From contig JAWKIO010000005.1 in assembly GCA_041394265.1 (NCBI GenBank), forward strand, positions 2,852,001 to 2,916,000: DNA of 64,000 bases, written 5' to 3'. The translations under genes and the position numbers were made by a program. The notes beneath the pieces are model-generated. The model was not told the DNA's origin. It searched no databases and worked only from the letters and a program-made list of their open reading frames with translations. This document shows, in pieces, positions 17,800-25,718 of this stretch (position 1 is its first letter; each line of letters starts with the position of its first letter). The DNA is from Acidimicrobiales bacterium (GTDB taxonomy: Bacteria > Actinomycetota > Acidimicrobiia > Acidimicrobiales > SZUA-35).

Positions 17800-19560
17800 A
17801 TGACGACACCACTGACCAGTTTCAGCATCGATCCTGCCGTCGAGGCCACGGGTCCGAACGGGCAGATCGCACACGTCGACCACCTTGCGCACAGCGACCG
17901 ACTCCGCGAGGAACTGATCACCGTCGCTCCGGGGGTGTGGACGCTGATCGGCAACGGGCTGTCGAATCAGACCTTTGTCGAGGGACCTGAGGGCCTCATC
18001 GCCATCGACACCGGCGAGTGCGTCGAGGAGATGGCCGCGGCGCTGCGTCAGGTGCGGCAGCACACGCAGACGCCGGTCGTCGCCGTGATCTACACCCACT
18101 TCCACTACGTGGCTGGGACCACCGCGATCCTCGACGAGGGAATTGGCTCGGCTGATGACCTCGTGATCTGGGGCCACGCCGGGATCGAGGGCAATCGGGG
18201 CCGGGCGAGTTCGGAGATCGCAGCGGCGTATTCGCGCGGCATCGTGCACCAGTTCGGCGTGGTGTTGCCGCCTACCGGTCCTGATGCTCTCGTGAACGTG
18301 GGGCTGGGGCGGAGCTTCCGTAACCCCGACCACGCGCCCTACACCGGTGGCTTCCTCCCGCCGACCCACACCCTCGCCGAGCCGACGTCGACCACGATTG
18401 CCGGCCTTCCGGTGGAGATGTCGCCGGCACCATCCGACGCCGACGACTCGATCACGATCTGGTTCCCGACCCTCGGCGTCGCGATCAACAACCTGGTGTG
18501 GCCCGCGCTGTTCAATGTGTTCGCGATCCGCGGCGAGGAGTATCGAGACCCGAGGGTGCTCCTCGCTGGTCTCGACCACCTACTCGGACTGGGATGCGAA
18601 CACCTGCTGGGAGCCCACGGCCGCCCGATCTCCGGCCGTGGCGATGTCGAGTCGGCGATCACCCTCTTCCGCGACTCGATCCAATTCCTGTGGGATCAGA
18701 CCGTTCGCGGACTCAACCGAGGATTGACCGCCAGCGAACTCACCGAGTTTGTCCGTCTCCCGGCCTGCTACGACGAGCTGAGCATCACCCGTGAGTACTA
18801 CGGCGTGGCCGAGCACCACGTTCGCCAGATCCGCAACGGCCTGGTCGGATGGTTCGACGCCGACGAGTCGCACCTGTTCCCGATGCCGACGCTCGAACGC
18901 TGCCGCCGGTTGATCGAAGGCTTCGGTGGCCGCACTGAGGTGCGGTCCCAGGCCGAGGCCGCGCTGGCCGACAATGACCTCCGTTGGGCGCTCGAGCTGG
19001 CGACGTGGTTGGTGCGTTCCGAGCCGCATGCCGATGGCCGAGCCGATGGTGGCTCGCCCCAGGAGCGTGGGCTGTTGGCGACGGTGCTCCGTACGATTGC
19101 TCGGCGCACCACTGCCGCGAACATTCGCAACTGGTGTCTCACTCGCGCAAGCGAGCTCGACGGCACGGTTGACATGACTCGCTTCCGAACGCACCGCTTC
19201 TCTGCGGCCGAGGTCGGCGGCGGCGATCCCGGCGTGTACCTGCGGGCGCTGCGTGTGCTGCTGGATCCGGCGGCCGCCGAGGGCCTCGACGACCACTTTT
19301 GCGTCGTCGTCGAGGGCGACCACGAGCCTGTCGGCCTGCACGTTCGCCACGGTGTTGCCGTCCCGACCGACGGCCGCGGCGCGTCGGTCACGCTGTCGCT
19401 CGACCACGCAACGCTGGCCTCCGTTCTCGGTGCGAAGATGTCGCTCGACGACGCCGTTGCGTCGGGCGCTGCCGTGATCGATGGCGACCACGAGCGTCTG
19501 CGGCGGATGCTGGCGTGCTTCGACCACGGCTCGTTCCAGCCCTCGGGTGGCCCGTCCTGA
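17800..19560 (+). CDS. alkylsulfatase-like metallo-beta-lactamase protein
   Basis: 586 aa with the layout of SdsA1/BDS1 alkylsulfatases: an N-terminal MBL domain (to about 290), a helical dimerisation domain, and a C-terminal SCP2-like domain that holds alkyl chains. The metal motif reads THFHYVAGT near residues 98-106, where known alkylsulfatases have THxHxDH. The Asp and third His are therefore Val and Ala. A later His is present in LLGAHGRPISG. Either it binds one metal or it acts on another substrate. No signal peptide is seen, whereas SdsA1 is secreted. A TAGGGT box sets the start. Confidence 0.8.
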   Translation: MTTPLTSFSIDPAVEATGPNGQIAHVDHLAHSDRLREELITVAPGVWTLIGNGLSNQTFVEGPEGLIAIDTGECVEEMAAALRQVRQHTQTPVVAVIYTHFHYVAGTTAILDEGIGSADDLVIWGHAGIEGNRGRASSEIAAAYSRGIVHQFGVVLPPTGPDALVNVGLGRSFRNPDHAPYTGGFLPPTHTLAEPTSTTIAGLPVEMSPAPSDADDSITIWFPTLGVAINNLVWPALFNVFAIRGEEYRDPRVLLAGLDHLLGLGCEHLLGAHGRPISGRGDVESAITLFRDSIQFLWDQTVRGLNRGLTASELTEFVRLPACYDELSITREYYGVAEHHVRQIRNGLVGWFDADESHLFPMPTLERCRRLIEGFGGRTEVRSQAEAALADNDLRWALELATWLVRSEPHADGRADGGSPQERGLLATVLRTIARRTTAANIRNWCLTRASELDGTVDMTRFRTHRFSAAEVGGGDPGVYLRALRVLLDPAAAEGLDDHFCVVVEGDHEPVGLHVRHGVAVPTDGRGASVTLSLDHATLASVLGAKMSLDDAVASGAAVIDGDHERLRRMLACFDHGSFQPSGGPS

Positions 19561-19571
19561 CCAGCCGCCGG

Positions 19572-20345
19572 TCAGCCGGGTGGCGGCTCGAGCAACGTTC
19601 GCAGTCGATGCTCAAGGGTCGGATCGATCACCGAATCGGGATCTCGTAGCTGTCCCAGCTCGTCGTGCACTCCGACCAACCCGGCGTACAGCGGCGGGCA
19701 CGTCGGGCAGGTGGCGAGGTGCGCTTCGATGGCGGCGGCCGTCGCCGGTTCGAGATCATGGTCGAGGTAGTCGCTGACGTGTCGTCGTGCGTCCCAGCAC
19801 CGCATGGGGACTCCCTTGGTCGCTTCTCGTCGTTGCGGGCCGGATGCGAGGGCGGTCACCATGGCCATCCGGCCCCGACGCAAGCGCTGCTTGGCGGCCG
19901 GAAGCGAGATCTCGTGGATGGCGGCGATGTCGGCCACGCGGTAGCCCTCGACATCGTGGAGCACCACGGCCGAGCGCAAGATGTAGGGCAGGCGCACCAG
20001 CGCATCGAGCAGGTCAGCCCTCGTGGCCGCACGCTCGGCCACCAGCGCAGCGTCGATCGTGTAGTCGTCGAGCTGCCACCTTGCCTCGGCGTGCTCGGCG
20101 TCGACCTCGTCGACCACCCGTTCTCGCTGTGATCTTCGGCCACGATCGATGATCAGGTGGTGCGCGATGCGGATCAACCAGTGGCCGAGTGGCGCATCGC
20201 CCCGGTACTGATCCTGGCGTTCCAGCGCACGCACCAGCGTGTCCTGCACCGTGTCGGCCGCCAGCTCGGGGTCACGGGTGACCCCGAGCGCATAGCGATA
20301 CAAGGTGTCGAGATGCTCGGCGAGTTCCTCGGCGGCAAAGGTCAT
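19572..20345 (-). CDS. ECF sigma factor fused to a zinc-finger anti-sigma domain
   Basis: 257 aa from the ATG at 20345. Residues 1-165 are an ECF sigma factor. Region 2 includes DPELAADTVQDTLVRAL; region 4 includes LPYILRSAVVLHDVEGYR and the helix-turn-helix AAIHEISLPAAKQRLRRG. From residue 181 a second domain begins like a free anti-sigma factor (MRCWDARRHVSDYLDHDLEP) and carries the zinc motif H209-x3-C213-x2-C216. The frame is continuous, with no stop between them. It lies 17 bp after a DUF2892 gene, probably one operon. The fusion suggests in-cis inhibition; a thiol- or zinc-responsive switch is possible. Confidence 0.85.
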   Translation of the reverse strand: MTFAAEELAEHLDTLYRYALGVTRDPELAADTVQDTLVRALERQDQYRGDAPLGHWLIRIAHHLIIDRGRRSQRERVVDEVDAEHAEARWQLDDYTIDAALVAERAATRADLLDALVRLPYILRSAVVLHDVEGYRVADIAAIHEISLPAAKQRLRRGRMAMVTALASGPQRREATKGVPMRCWDARRHVSDYLDHDLEPATAAAIEAHLATCPTCPPLYAGLVGVHDELGQLRDPDSVIDPTLEHRLRTLLEPPPG

Positions 20346-20362
20346 GGCGCTCGCCGGATGGC

Positions 20363-20566
20363 CTAGTGGTTGGCGCCGTTGGTGCGAAACTTGAACAGGC
20401 TGTAGAGCGGGCACCAGCCGATAGCGCCGGTCAGCAGCGGGACGAGGGCAATGACACCGACGACGGCGCCGGCGGTCCCGCCCATCACGGCGAACCCGAC
20501 GATGGCGAGCACCACCCCGAGGACGATTCGGGCGATTCGATCCCAGCTTGCTTCGTTGACGGTCAT
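20363..20566 (-). CDS. YgaP-like DUF2892 membrane protein
   Basis: 67 aa from the ATG at 20566, preceded by GAGGAG. Two membrane segments (IARIVLGVVLAIVGFAV and VGVIALVPLLTGAIGWCPLY) end in the family-typical SLFKFRTNG tail. DUF2892 domains also form the membrane part of YgaP-type rhodanese proteins and often accompany thiol or redox genes. It directly precedes the sigma/anti-sigma fusion on the same strand. The Cys in GWCPLY is conserved in the family. Confidence 0.8.
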   Translation of the reverse strand: MTVNEASWDRIARIVLGVVLAIVGFAVMGGTAGAVVGVIALVPLLTGAIGWCPLYSLFKFRTNGANH

Positions 20567-20681
20567 CGTGCGTCTCCTCGTGTTCGGGGACCCCACACGG
20601 GTCCACTCACCTCACAGACGAACAACTGGCCAAAAGGGATACATCACCTCGCCACACGGAGCCCGTGGCCGCAACCCGGGT

Positions 20682-20791
20682 CGTTCTGTGCGTCAAACTT
20701 CCCGGCCATCCCGATCTGTGCGTCGAACTTCCCGGCTGCGGGAACTCTGACGCACAGAACGGTCTCGAGCGGTGGGTTTGACGCACAGAAG
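20682..20791. repeat. dispersed palindromic intergenic repeat, copy 2
   Basis: Four units of the motif (T)CTGTGCGTCRAACTTCCCGGC: two forward (20682 and about 20712 onward) and two inverted (GACGCACAGAAC near 20749-20760 and GACGCACAGAA near 20780-20790). One inverted unit is identical over 21 bp to copy 1 at 17691-17711. It lies between the DUF2892 promoter and the end of map. Confidence 0.75.
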
Positions 20792-20794
20792 GGG

Positions 20795-21772
20795 TCAGGT
20801 GGCGAGGGCCCAGTAGGGGTGGGTGCTCGGGTCGGTCGGCCGGGTGAGGATCTCGGGGCCGTCGTCGGTGATGAGGATCGTGTGCTCGAACTGGGCGGTG
20901 CGGCTGTGGTCGGAGGTGACCGCGGTCCACCCGTCGGACCACATGCGGGCCCGCCAGTCGCCGACCGTGATCATCGGTTCGACCGTGAAGGTCATGCCGG
21001 GCTCGATGATGTCGGTGAGGGAGGGGTGGTAGTAGTGGCAGATCTGCAGGTCGGTGTGGAACTGCTCGCCGATGCCGTGGCCGACGAAGTCGCGCACGAC
21101 GCCGAAGCCGTTCGCCTCGGCATGATCCTGGATGGCGCGGCCGATCTCGTTGATCGGACGGCCGGGCATCGCCGCCATGATGCCTCGTTCGGTGCACTCA
21201 CGTGTGACCCGGACCAGTCGCTGCGACTGCTCGTCGACTTCGCCGACGAAGAACGTGGCATTGGTGTCGCCGTGGACACCTTCTTTGAAGATGGTGACGT
21301 CGAGATTGATGATGTCGCCATCACGCAGGGCACGGTCGTCGGGGATGCCGTGACAGATCACCTCGTTCACCGAGGTACACAGCGATTTCGGGAAGGGGTT
21401 GTCGCCGCCGGGATACATGAGCGGGCTGGGGTAGGCGCCCCGAGCGATGGCGCCCTCGTGGCAGGCGCGATCGATCTCGTCGGTGGTGATGCCGGGCTTG
21501 ATGAGCTTGCCGAGGTCGTTGAGGATGTCGGCAGCCTCGACCCCGACCCGGCGCATCCGCTCGATGACGTCGGCGGACTTGACCCGAGGTTCGTCCCAAC
21601 GGGACACCGGAGTGCCGTCGGCCCACATCGGTGCGGCGATCGAATCGGGGACCGTGCGGAGCGGGGTTTGGCGCCCGGCCCGCACCGGATCGGTCGAGTT
21701 CTTGTGGCATCGCTTGTACTTGACGCCGCTGCCACACCAGCAGAGATCGTTGGACTTGGGGAGAACTCGCAT
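20795..21772 (-). CDS. map: type I methionine aminopeptidase with SEC-C zinc motif
   Basis: 325 aa. An N-terminal SEC-C motif (C11-x-C13-x8-C22-H23) probably binds zinc and may contact the ribosome. The pita-bread catalytic domain follows, with metal ligands in LDVTIFKEGVHGDTN (two Asp), GHGIGEQFH (His), VEPMI (Glu) and QFEHTI (Glu). The substrate His is in EVICHGIPDD. It removes initiator Met from nascent proteins in the cytoplasm. A TACACT box 6 nt upstream fixes the ATG at 21772. Confidence 0.95.
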   Translation of the reverse strand: MRVLPKSNDLCWCGSGVKYKRCHKNSTDPVRAGRQTPLRTVPDSIAAPMWADGTPVSRWDEPRVKSADVIERMRRVGVEAADILNDLGKLIKPGITTDEIDRACHEGAIARGAYPSPLMYPGGDNPFPKSLCTSVNEVICHGIPDDRALRDGDIINLDVTIFKEGVHGDTNATFFVGEVDEQSQRLVRVTRECTERGIMAAMPGRPINEIGRAIQDHAEANGFGVVRDFVGHGIGEQFHTDLQICHYYHPSLTDIIEPGMTFTVEPMITVGDWRARMWSDGWTAVTSDHSRTAQFEHTILITDDGPEILTRPTDPSTHPYWALAT

Positions 21773-21778
21773 GAAATC

Positions 21779-21784
21779 AGTGTA
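21779..21784 (-). promoter_or_regulatory. leaderless -10 box for map
   Basis: TACACT on the minus strand, 6 nt before the ATG at 21772. Confidence 0.5.
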
Positions 21785-21954
21785 AGTGGCTGCCTCGATT
21801 TCGGAAGGGTCGGGCGGATCAGCCGCCCAGAACGAGGAACCGCTCCTCCGCTGGTCCAGTCGCTCGTCACATTGATCGATGTTGATTTCCGACGCAACCA
21901 CCGGTGCGAACGGCAATGAAGCCGACGAGACTGGGGCGTTCGGCAAATTGCCAG

Positions 21955-21960
21955 TAACCT
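21955..21960 (+). promoter_or_regulatory. leaderless -10 box for the B12-binding gene
   Basis: TAACCT, 6 nt before the ATG at 21967. Confidence 0.5.
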
Positions 21961-21966
21961 GCCCGC

Positions 21967-22362
21967 ATGTCGTTGCGAGTGCTGGTGGCAAAAGTAGGCC
22001 TCGATGGCCATGACCGTGGTGTGAAGATCGTGGCCCGGATCCTGCGCGACGCGGGGATGGAAGTGATCTACACCGGCCTGCGCCAGACACCGGCGATGGT
22101 CGTGGCCACCGCCATCGACGAAGACGTCGACGTCATCGGACTGTCGATGCTGTCCGGGGCGCACATGACCCTCGCCCCGAAGGTCGTCGAGTTGCTTCGG
22201 GCCGAAGGTTCGGAGATCCCGGTCGTCGTCGGTGGCATCATCCCCGACCTCGACGTTCCCCGGTTGCTCGAAGCCGGCGTCGCCCACGTGCTGCACCCGG
22301 GTGCTTCCGCCGAGGAAGTTGCCGACGCCGTTCGTGGCGCTGCTGGCGCAACCGCCGCCTGA
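21967..22362 (+). CDS. cobalamin-binding domain protein (mutase small subunit type)
   Basis: 131 aa consisting only of a Rossmann-like B12-binding domain. It has the base-off ligand motif GLDGHDRG (DxHxxG, residues 12-19), VIGLSMLSGAH and VVVGGIIPDLD. This is the C-terminal domain of methylmalonyl-CoA-type mutases made as a separate subunit. The catalytic large subunit is not in the window, so whether the partner is methylmalonyl-, ethylmalonyl- or isobutyryl-CoA mutase is open. The start is set by a TAACCT box. Confidence 0.9.
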   Translation: MSLRVLVAKVGLDGHDRGVKIVARILRDAGMEVIYTGLRQTPAMVVATAIDEDVDVIGLSMLSGAHMTLAPKVVELLRAEGSEIPVVVGGIIPDLDVPRLLEAGVAHVLHPGASAEEVADAVRGAAGATAA

Positions 22363-22430
22363 ACGCAGCGTCCCCGAACTCAAGCCACCCTCAACTCAAG
22401 CCACCCTGCCGCTCGACCGATGTCGAGGGT

Positions 22431-22802
22431 GTGGGAATCATCGACTATCACCAGCGCAACCAGATTCGCGCCACGCAGAAGATCATGGCGTCGAGCCAGG
22501 CGGCCGAGTTGTCCCGCGCCGAGATGCAGGCCGACAAGTTCGAGCAGATGCAGGCCCGCTTCGACCGGCTGCGACTGGCGACCGAGAGCATGTGGCTGCT
22601 GGTGAAGGAGACCACGGGGCTGACCGAGGAGCATCTGATCCAACGAATCGAGCAACTCGACAGCTCCGACGGCACGATCGACGGGAGGCGAGCCGATCGA
22701 GTCAGTGAGTGTTCCTGCGGGGCGATGGTGAACGCTCGTGCCGCCATCTGTGTGTTCTGCGGTGCCGAGGCTCCCGAGCGCACGGTCTTCGACCGGATCT
22801 GA
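22431..22802 (+). CDS. hypothetical protein with C-terminal zinc ribbon
   Basis: 123 aa from a GTG at 22431. Residues 1-75 form a charged helix, probably coiled coil (SSQAAELSRAEMQADKFEQM). A small treble-clef-like zinc site follows (SECSCGAMVNARAAICVFCG, CxC-x10-CxxC). The protein ends VFDRI, and the DNA encoding this end with its stop codon is the first unit of a 21-bp tandem repeat. No function known. The start is not certain because I see no clear -10 box or ribosome-binding site. Confidence 0.65.
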   Translation: MGIIDYHQRNQIRATQKIMASSQAAELSRAEMQADKFEQMQARFDRLRLATESMWLLVKETTGLTEEHLIQRIEQLDSSDGTIDGRRADRVSECSCGAMVNARAAICVFCGAEAPERTVFDRI

Positions 22803-22889
22803 CCAGTCTTCGACCGGATCTGACCAGTCTTCGACCGGATCTGACCAGTCTTCGACCGGATCTGACCAGTCTTCGACCGGATCTGGGCA
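22785..22889 (+). repeat. 21-bp tandem repeat, five units
   Basis: Units begin at 22785, 22806, 22827, 22848 and 22869, each GTCTTCGACCGGATCT plus GACCA (the last ends GGGCA). Unit 1 is the 3' end of the preceding gene including its TGA. The first four units are identical, which suggests recent expansion. Confidence 0.95.
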
Positions 22890-22938
22890 GGCGGTGATGG
22901 CGGGACTTCTGGCCCCGGCCCGCCGATCGTTGCGGTTG

Positions 22939-22944
22939 TAGACT
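22939..22944 (+). promoter_or_regulatory. leaderless -10 box for deoC
   Basis: TAGACT, 6 nt before the ATG at 22951. Confidence 0.5.
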
Positions 22945-22950
22945 CCTCGG

Positions 22951-23610
22951 ATGGCATCTGACTCGTTGGCATCGCTGATCGATCACACGTTGCTCAAGCC
23001 CGAGGCCGGGCCGGCGCAGATCGAGGCCTTGTGCGCCGAGGCCAATCAGTACCAGGTCGCCGCGATCTGCGTGTCGCCGTCGCGGCTCCCGATCGTCGAT
23101 GGCTGGCTCGAACCAGGTATCGACGTCTGCACCGTCATCGGTTTCCCGTCGGGCGCCCACCAGGCCGCGTCGAAGGCGGCCGAGGCGGCGCTCGCCATCG
23201 AGCACGGGGCCAACGAGGTCGACATGGTGATCGATCTCGGCCAGGCGAAGTCAGGCGACTGGGCTGCGGTCGAGTCGAGTATTGCGCTCGTGCGGCGTGT
23301 GGCGCCCGCCGAGGTCACCCTCAAGGTCATCATCGAGTCGGGTGCTCTTACTGACGACGAGATCGTGGCGGCGTGCCGTGCCGCCGAGTCGGCAGGTGCC
23401 GACTTCGTGAAGACCTCCACCGGGTTCCACCCCTCCGGCGGCGCCACGCTCGAGGCCGTTCGCCTGATGGCCTCCACGGTCGGGGGACGGCTCGGGGTGA
23501 AGGCAAGCGGTGGTATTCGTGACTTCGCGACGGCGACCGCCATGGTCGAGGCCGGCGCCACCCGTCTGGGCACATCGTCGACCGCCGCCATTCTGCGGGG
23601 TGAGGGCTGA
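22951..23610 (+). CDS. deoC: deoxyribose-phosphate aldolase
   Basis: 219 aa class I aldolase cleaving 2-deoxyribose 5-phosphate to glyceraldehyde 3-phosphate and acetaldehyde. The Schiff-base lysine is in GADFVKTSTGF (about residue 154). The second active lysine lies in LGVKASGGIRD, and the entry motif LIDHTLLKPE is near the N-terminus. It degrades deoxynucleosides and fits with the add and cdd salvage genes further along. The yqgE gene starts 2 bp after its stop, so they are co-transcribed. Confidence 0.95.
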   Translation: MASDSLASLIDHTLLKPEAGPAQIEALCAEANQYQVAAICVSPSRLPIVDGWLEPGIDVCTVIGFPSGAHQAASKAAEAALAIEHGANEVDMVIDLGQAKSGDWAAVESSIALVRRVAPAEVTLKVIIESGALTDDEIVAACRAAESAGADFVKTSTGFHPSGGATLEAVRLMASTVGGRLGVKASGGIRDFATATAMVEAGATRLGTSSTAAILRGEG

Positions 23611-23612
23611 CC

Positions 23613-24152
23613 ATGCGGTCGCTCGCCGGCTCGTTCCTGATCTCACGGCCCGAGCTCGCCGATCCCAACTTCGACGGCACGTTGACGCTGATCCTCGAGC
23701 ACGACGAAGACGGCGCGCTCGGGGTCGTCATCAACCGGCCGACCGAGGTACTGGTCGCCGAGGCGTACCCAGGGTGGGACTCGGTTGCCGAGGCGCCGGC
23801 GGTGATCTTCCAGGGAGGGCCGGTCGAGACCGACAGTCTCATCGCGCTTGGTTGGGGCGAGCGGATGGACGGCGACCTCCCGCTCGGACTGACCAGCGTC
23901 GATCTCGAGGAACAGGTCCCGCTCGTCGTCGCCGATGGCCTCGAAAAGCTCCGCATCTTCGCCGGCTATGCCGGGTGGGGTGGCGGCCAACTCGAGGGCG
24001 AGCTGGCGAACGGGGCGTGGTGGGTGGTCCCGTGCTTGCGCGACGACGTCTTCCTCGCCGACCCCGAGCGGCTCTGGGCGATGGTCTTGCGACGCAACGG
24101 CGGTGAGATGGCGTGGTTCGCCCACTACCCGAAGGATCCCTCGCTCAACTGA
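23613..24152 (+). CDS. YqgE/AlgH family protein (UPF0301)
   Basis: 179 aa. The family pattern is clear: an opening GSFLISRPELADPNFDGTL, then VVINRPTE, the conserved FQGGPVE, and the closing RIFAGYAGWGGGQLEGEL with GAWWVVP. The biochemical role of the family is not settled; AlgH was first named from alginate regulation in Pseudomonas. It is tightly coupled to deoC (2-bp gap). It converges on the ABC permease gene, which ends 3 bp beyond its stop. Confidence 0.92.
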   Translation: MRSLAGSFLISRPELADPNFDGTLTLILEHDEDGALGVVINRPTEVLVAEAYPGWDSVAEAPAVIFQGGPVETDSLIALGWGERMDGDLPLGLTSVDLEEQVPLVVADGLEKLRIFAGYAGWGGGQLEGELANGAWWVVPCLRDDVFLADPERLWAMVLRRNGGEMAWFAHYPKDPSLN

Positions 24153-24155
24153 GGT

Positions 24156-25718
24156 TCACGCCCGCGAGAGGTGGGTGAGAATGTCGGGGAGCCGGCGCTC
24201 GAGCAGCCGGCCGGCTTGTTGCGTGGTGACCAGCCAGACCGCCAGGCCGTACGCCGGGGCGACAACGGTGATGAGGGCGAGGATCGGGATCGAGCCGTCG
24301 GACGCCTGGGCGATGGTGTAGAGGATCGGTGCCGCAAGGACGAGGCCGATGATCACGCCGGTGAAGGAAACGAGCCCGTTGATGCAACCTCCGCCGCTCA
24401 GCCCGCTGGCGAACGGATTGGGATTGGACTCCTCGGGGTAGGGGACCGGGGCGAAGGTCGAGGTGACGCTCCCGATGCCGGCACCGGTGAACGCCATGCC
24501 GACGGCCGCGGAAAGGGCAGGGACGGCGAACCTCCAGCCGCCGGTGTAGGCGGCGGCGCCGAAGGTGACGATCAACGACCCGCCAACGCCGATCATGGCG
24601 AAGACGAGGGAGCGCCCTCGCAGGAGTGGGCGCAGCGATGGGAGGGCGATGGCTTCGGCCCATAGCGCCCGCCCGTCGGGGCCGAGAAGGTTGGCCCCGG
24701 TCAGTCCGGCGGTCAGCCCGGGGATGCAGCCGAACAGCACGGCCTCGGGTCGTCGATCGATCACTGCGCCAAGGAACGGTGCGCCGCCGATGAACACCAC
24801 CAGGGCCTGCGAGATGACCTGGACCCGGTATCGGGGGTGACGCCGCAGGTAGCGCCACTCCTTGGCCAGCACCGGTCGTATCGGGTGGGGGCTGTCGCCG
24901 CCGTGGTCCAAGAGGTGACCCCCGAGGTCGCTGGCGGTTCCACCGTCATCGACATCGCTGAGGCTCCGCTCCAGCACCCGGGCCCAGGTGAGCAACAGGT
25001 AGGCGAGAAGGATCCACGACGCTCCGAGGAAGAAGACCGGCCAGGCGATCTGCCCGTCGAGGGAGCGGGTGAGGGTCAACGAGGGCCAGCCGGTCGGCAA
25101 AACCGTTGCGACATCGGAAGCCACCTCGACGTGACGTCGGTCGATCGAACCTCCGAAGAACAGCCCGCCCTGCACACTCAGGAGCAGCACCGCCACCACG
25201 AGGCTGCTGGCCACGGTCGCCAGGTCTCGGCTTCGTCGGCGTCGCAGCAGTGCGCCGAAGATAGTCATCACGAGTTTGGGGAGGACGGCGACGAGCGCCA
25301 CGAGGGTGAACGCTCCGAGCACGGCCACGAGTGTGGTGAGCGGGCCGGGGGCTCGAGAGGCAACGGCGAGCAATGGCAGCAGCAGAGCGATCGGTCCGGG
25401 GCCGATCAGGGCGGCGGTTCCCATGCCCAGCGCGAGGTGTCGAGTGTCGAGTGGGAACAGGGCGAGACGGGTCGTGTCGACCGTCTCGTCGGTCGATCCG
25501 AACAGGAGCGGACTGAAGACGGCGGCGACCATCAGCCCGAGCGAGATCAGCGGCATCGCAATGCCGAGGTCGGCGACGTCTGCCGCGAGCGCGTTGAACA
25601 CGCCGGCGATCGACAGGATGCCGACGAGCGAGGTGAACAGGATGAGTCCCAGGCCTTGCCCGCGGCGGAGGGCATTCCAGAGGAGTCGGGACTTGAGGCG
25701 GGCGAAGGTCGAGATCAC
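24156..25718 (-). CDS. ABC transporter permease, large ABC-2-like membrane protein
   Basis: 520 aa with about twelve hydrophobic segments (for example LGLILFTSLVGILSIAGVF, VLIACP-free helices near 60-80, and TVVAPAYGLAVWLVTT near the end). A charged cytoplasmic loop around residues 265-290 carries KEWRYLRRHPRYR. Its start overlaps the stop of the ATPase gene by 4 bp (ATGA), so the pair forms an exporter. No substrate clue lies nearby. The ATPase resembles the drug- and lipid-exporting DRR/NatA group. Confidence 0.8.
   Translation of the reverse strand: MISTFARLKSRLLWNALRRGQGLGLILFTSLVGILSIAGVFNALAADVADLGIAMPLISLGLMVAAVFSPLLFGSTDETVDTTRLALFPLDTRHLALGMGTAALIGPGPIALLLPLLAVASRAPGPLTTLVAVLGAFTLVALVAVLPKLVMTIFGALLRRRRSRDLATVASSLVVAVLLLSVQGGLFFGGSIDRRHVEVASDVATVLPTGWPSLTLTRSLDGQIAWPVFFLGASWILLAYLLLTWARVLERSLSDVDDGGTASDLGGHLLDHGGDSPHPIRPVLAKEWRYLRRHPRYRVQVISQALVVFIGGAPFLGAVIDRRPEAVLFGCIPGLTAGLTGANLLGPDGRALWAEAIALPSLRPLLRGRSLVFAMIGVGGSLIVTFGAAAYTGGWRFAVPALSAAVGMAFTGAGIGSVTSTFAPVPYPEESNPNPFASGLSGGGCINGLVSFTGVIIGLVLAAPILYTIAQASDGSIPILALITVVAPAYGLAVWLVTTQQAGRLLERRLPDILTHLSRA

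Noticed and set aside
22785..22889. Possible CRISPR array
   Set aside because: The 21-bp units are adjacent with no unique spacers and no cas genes nearby; it is a simple tandem repeat.
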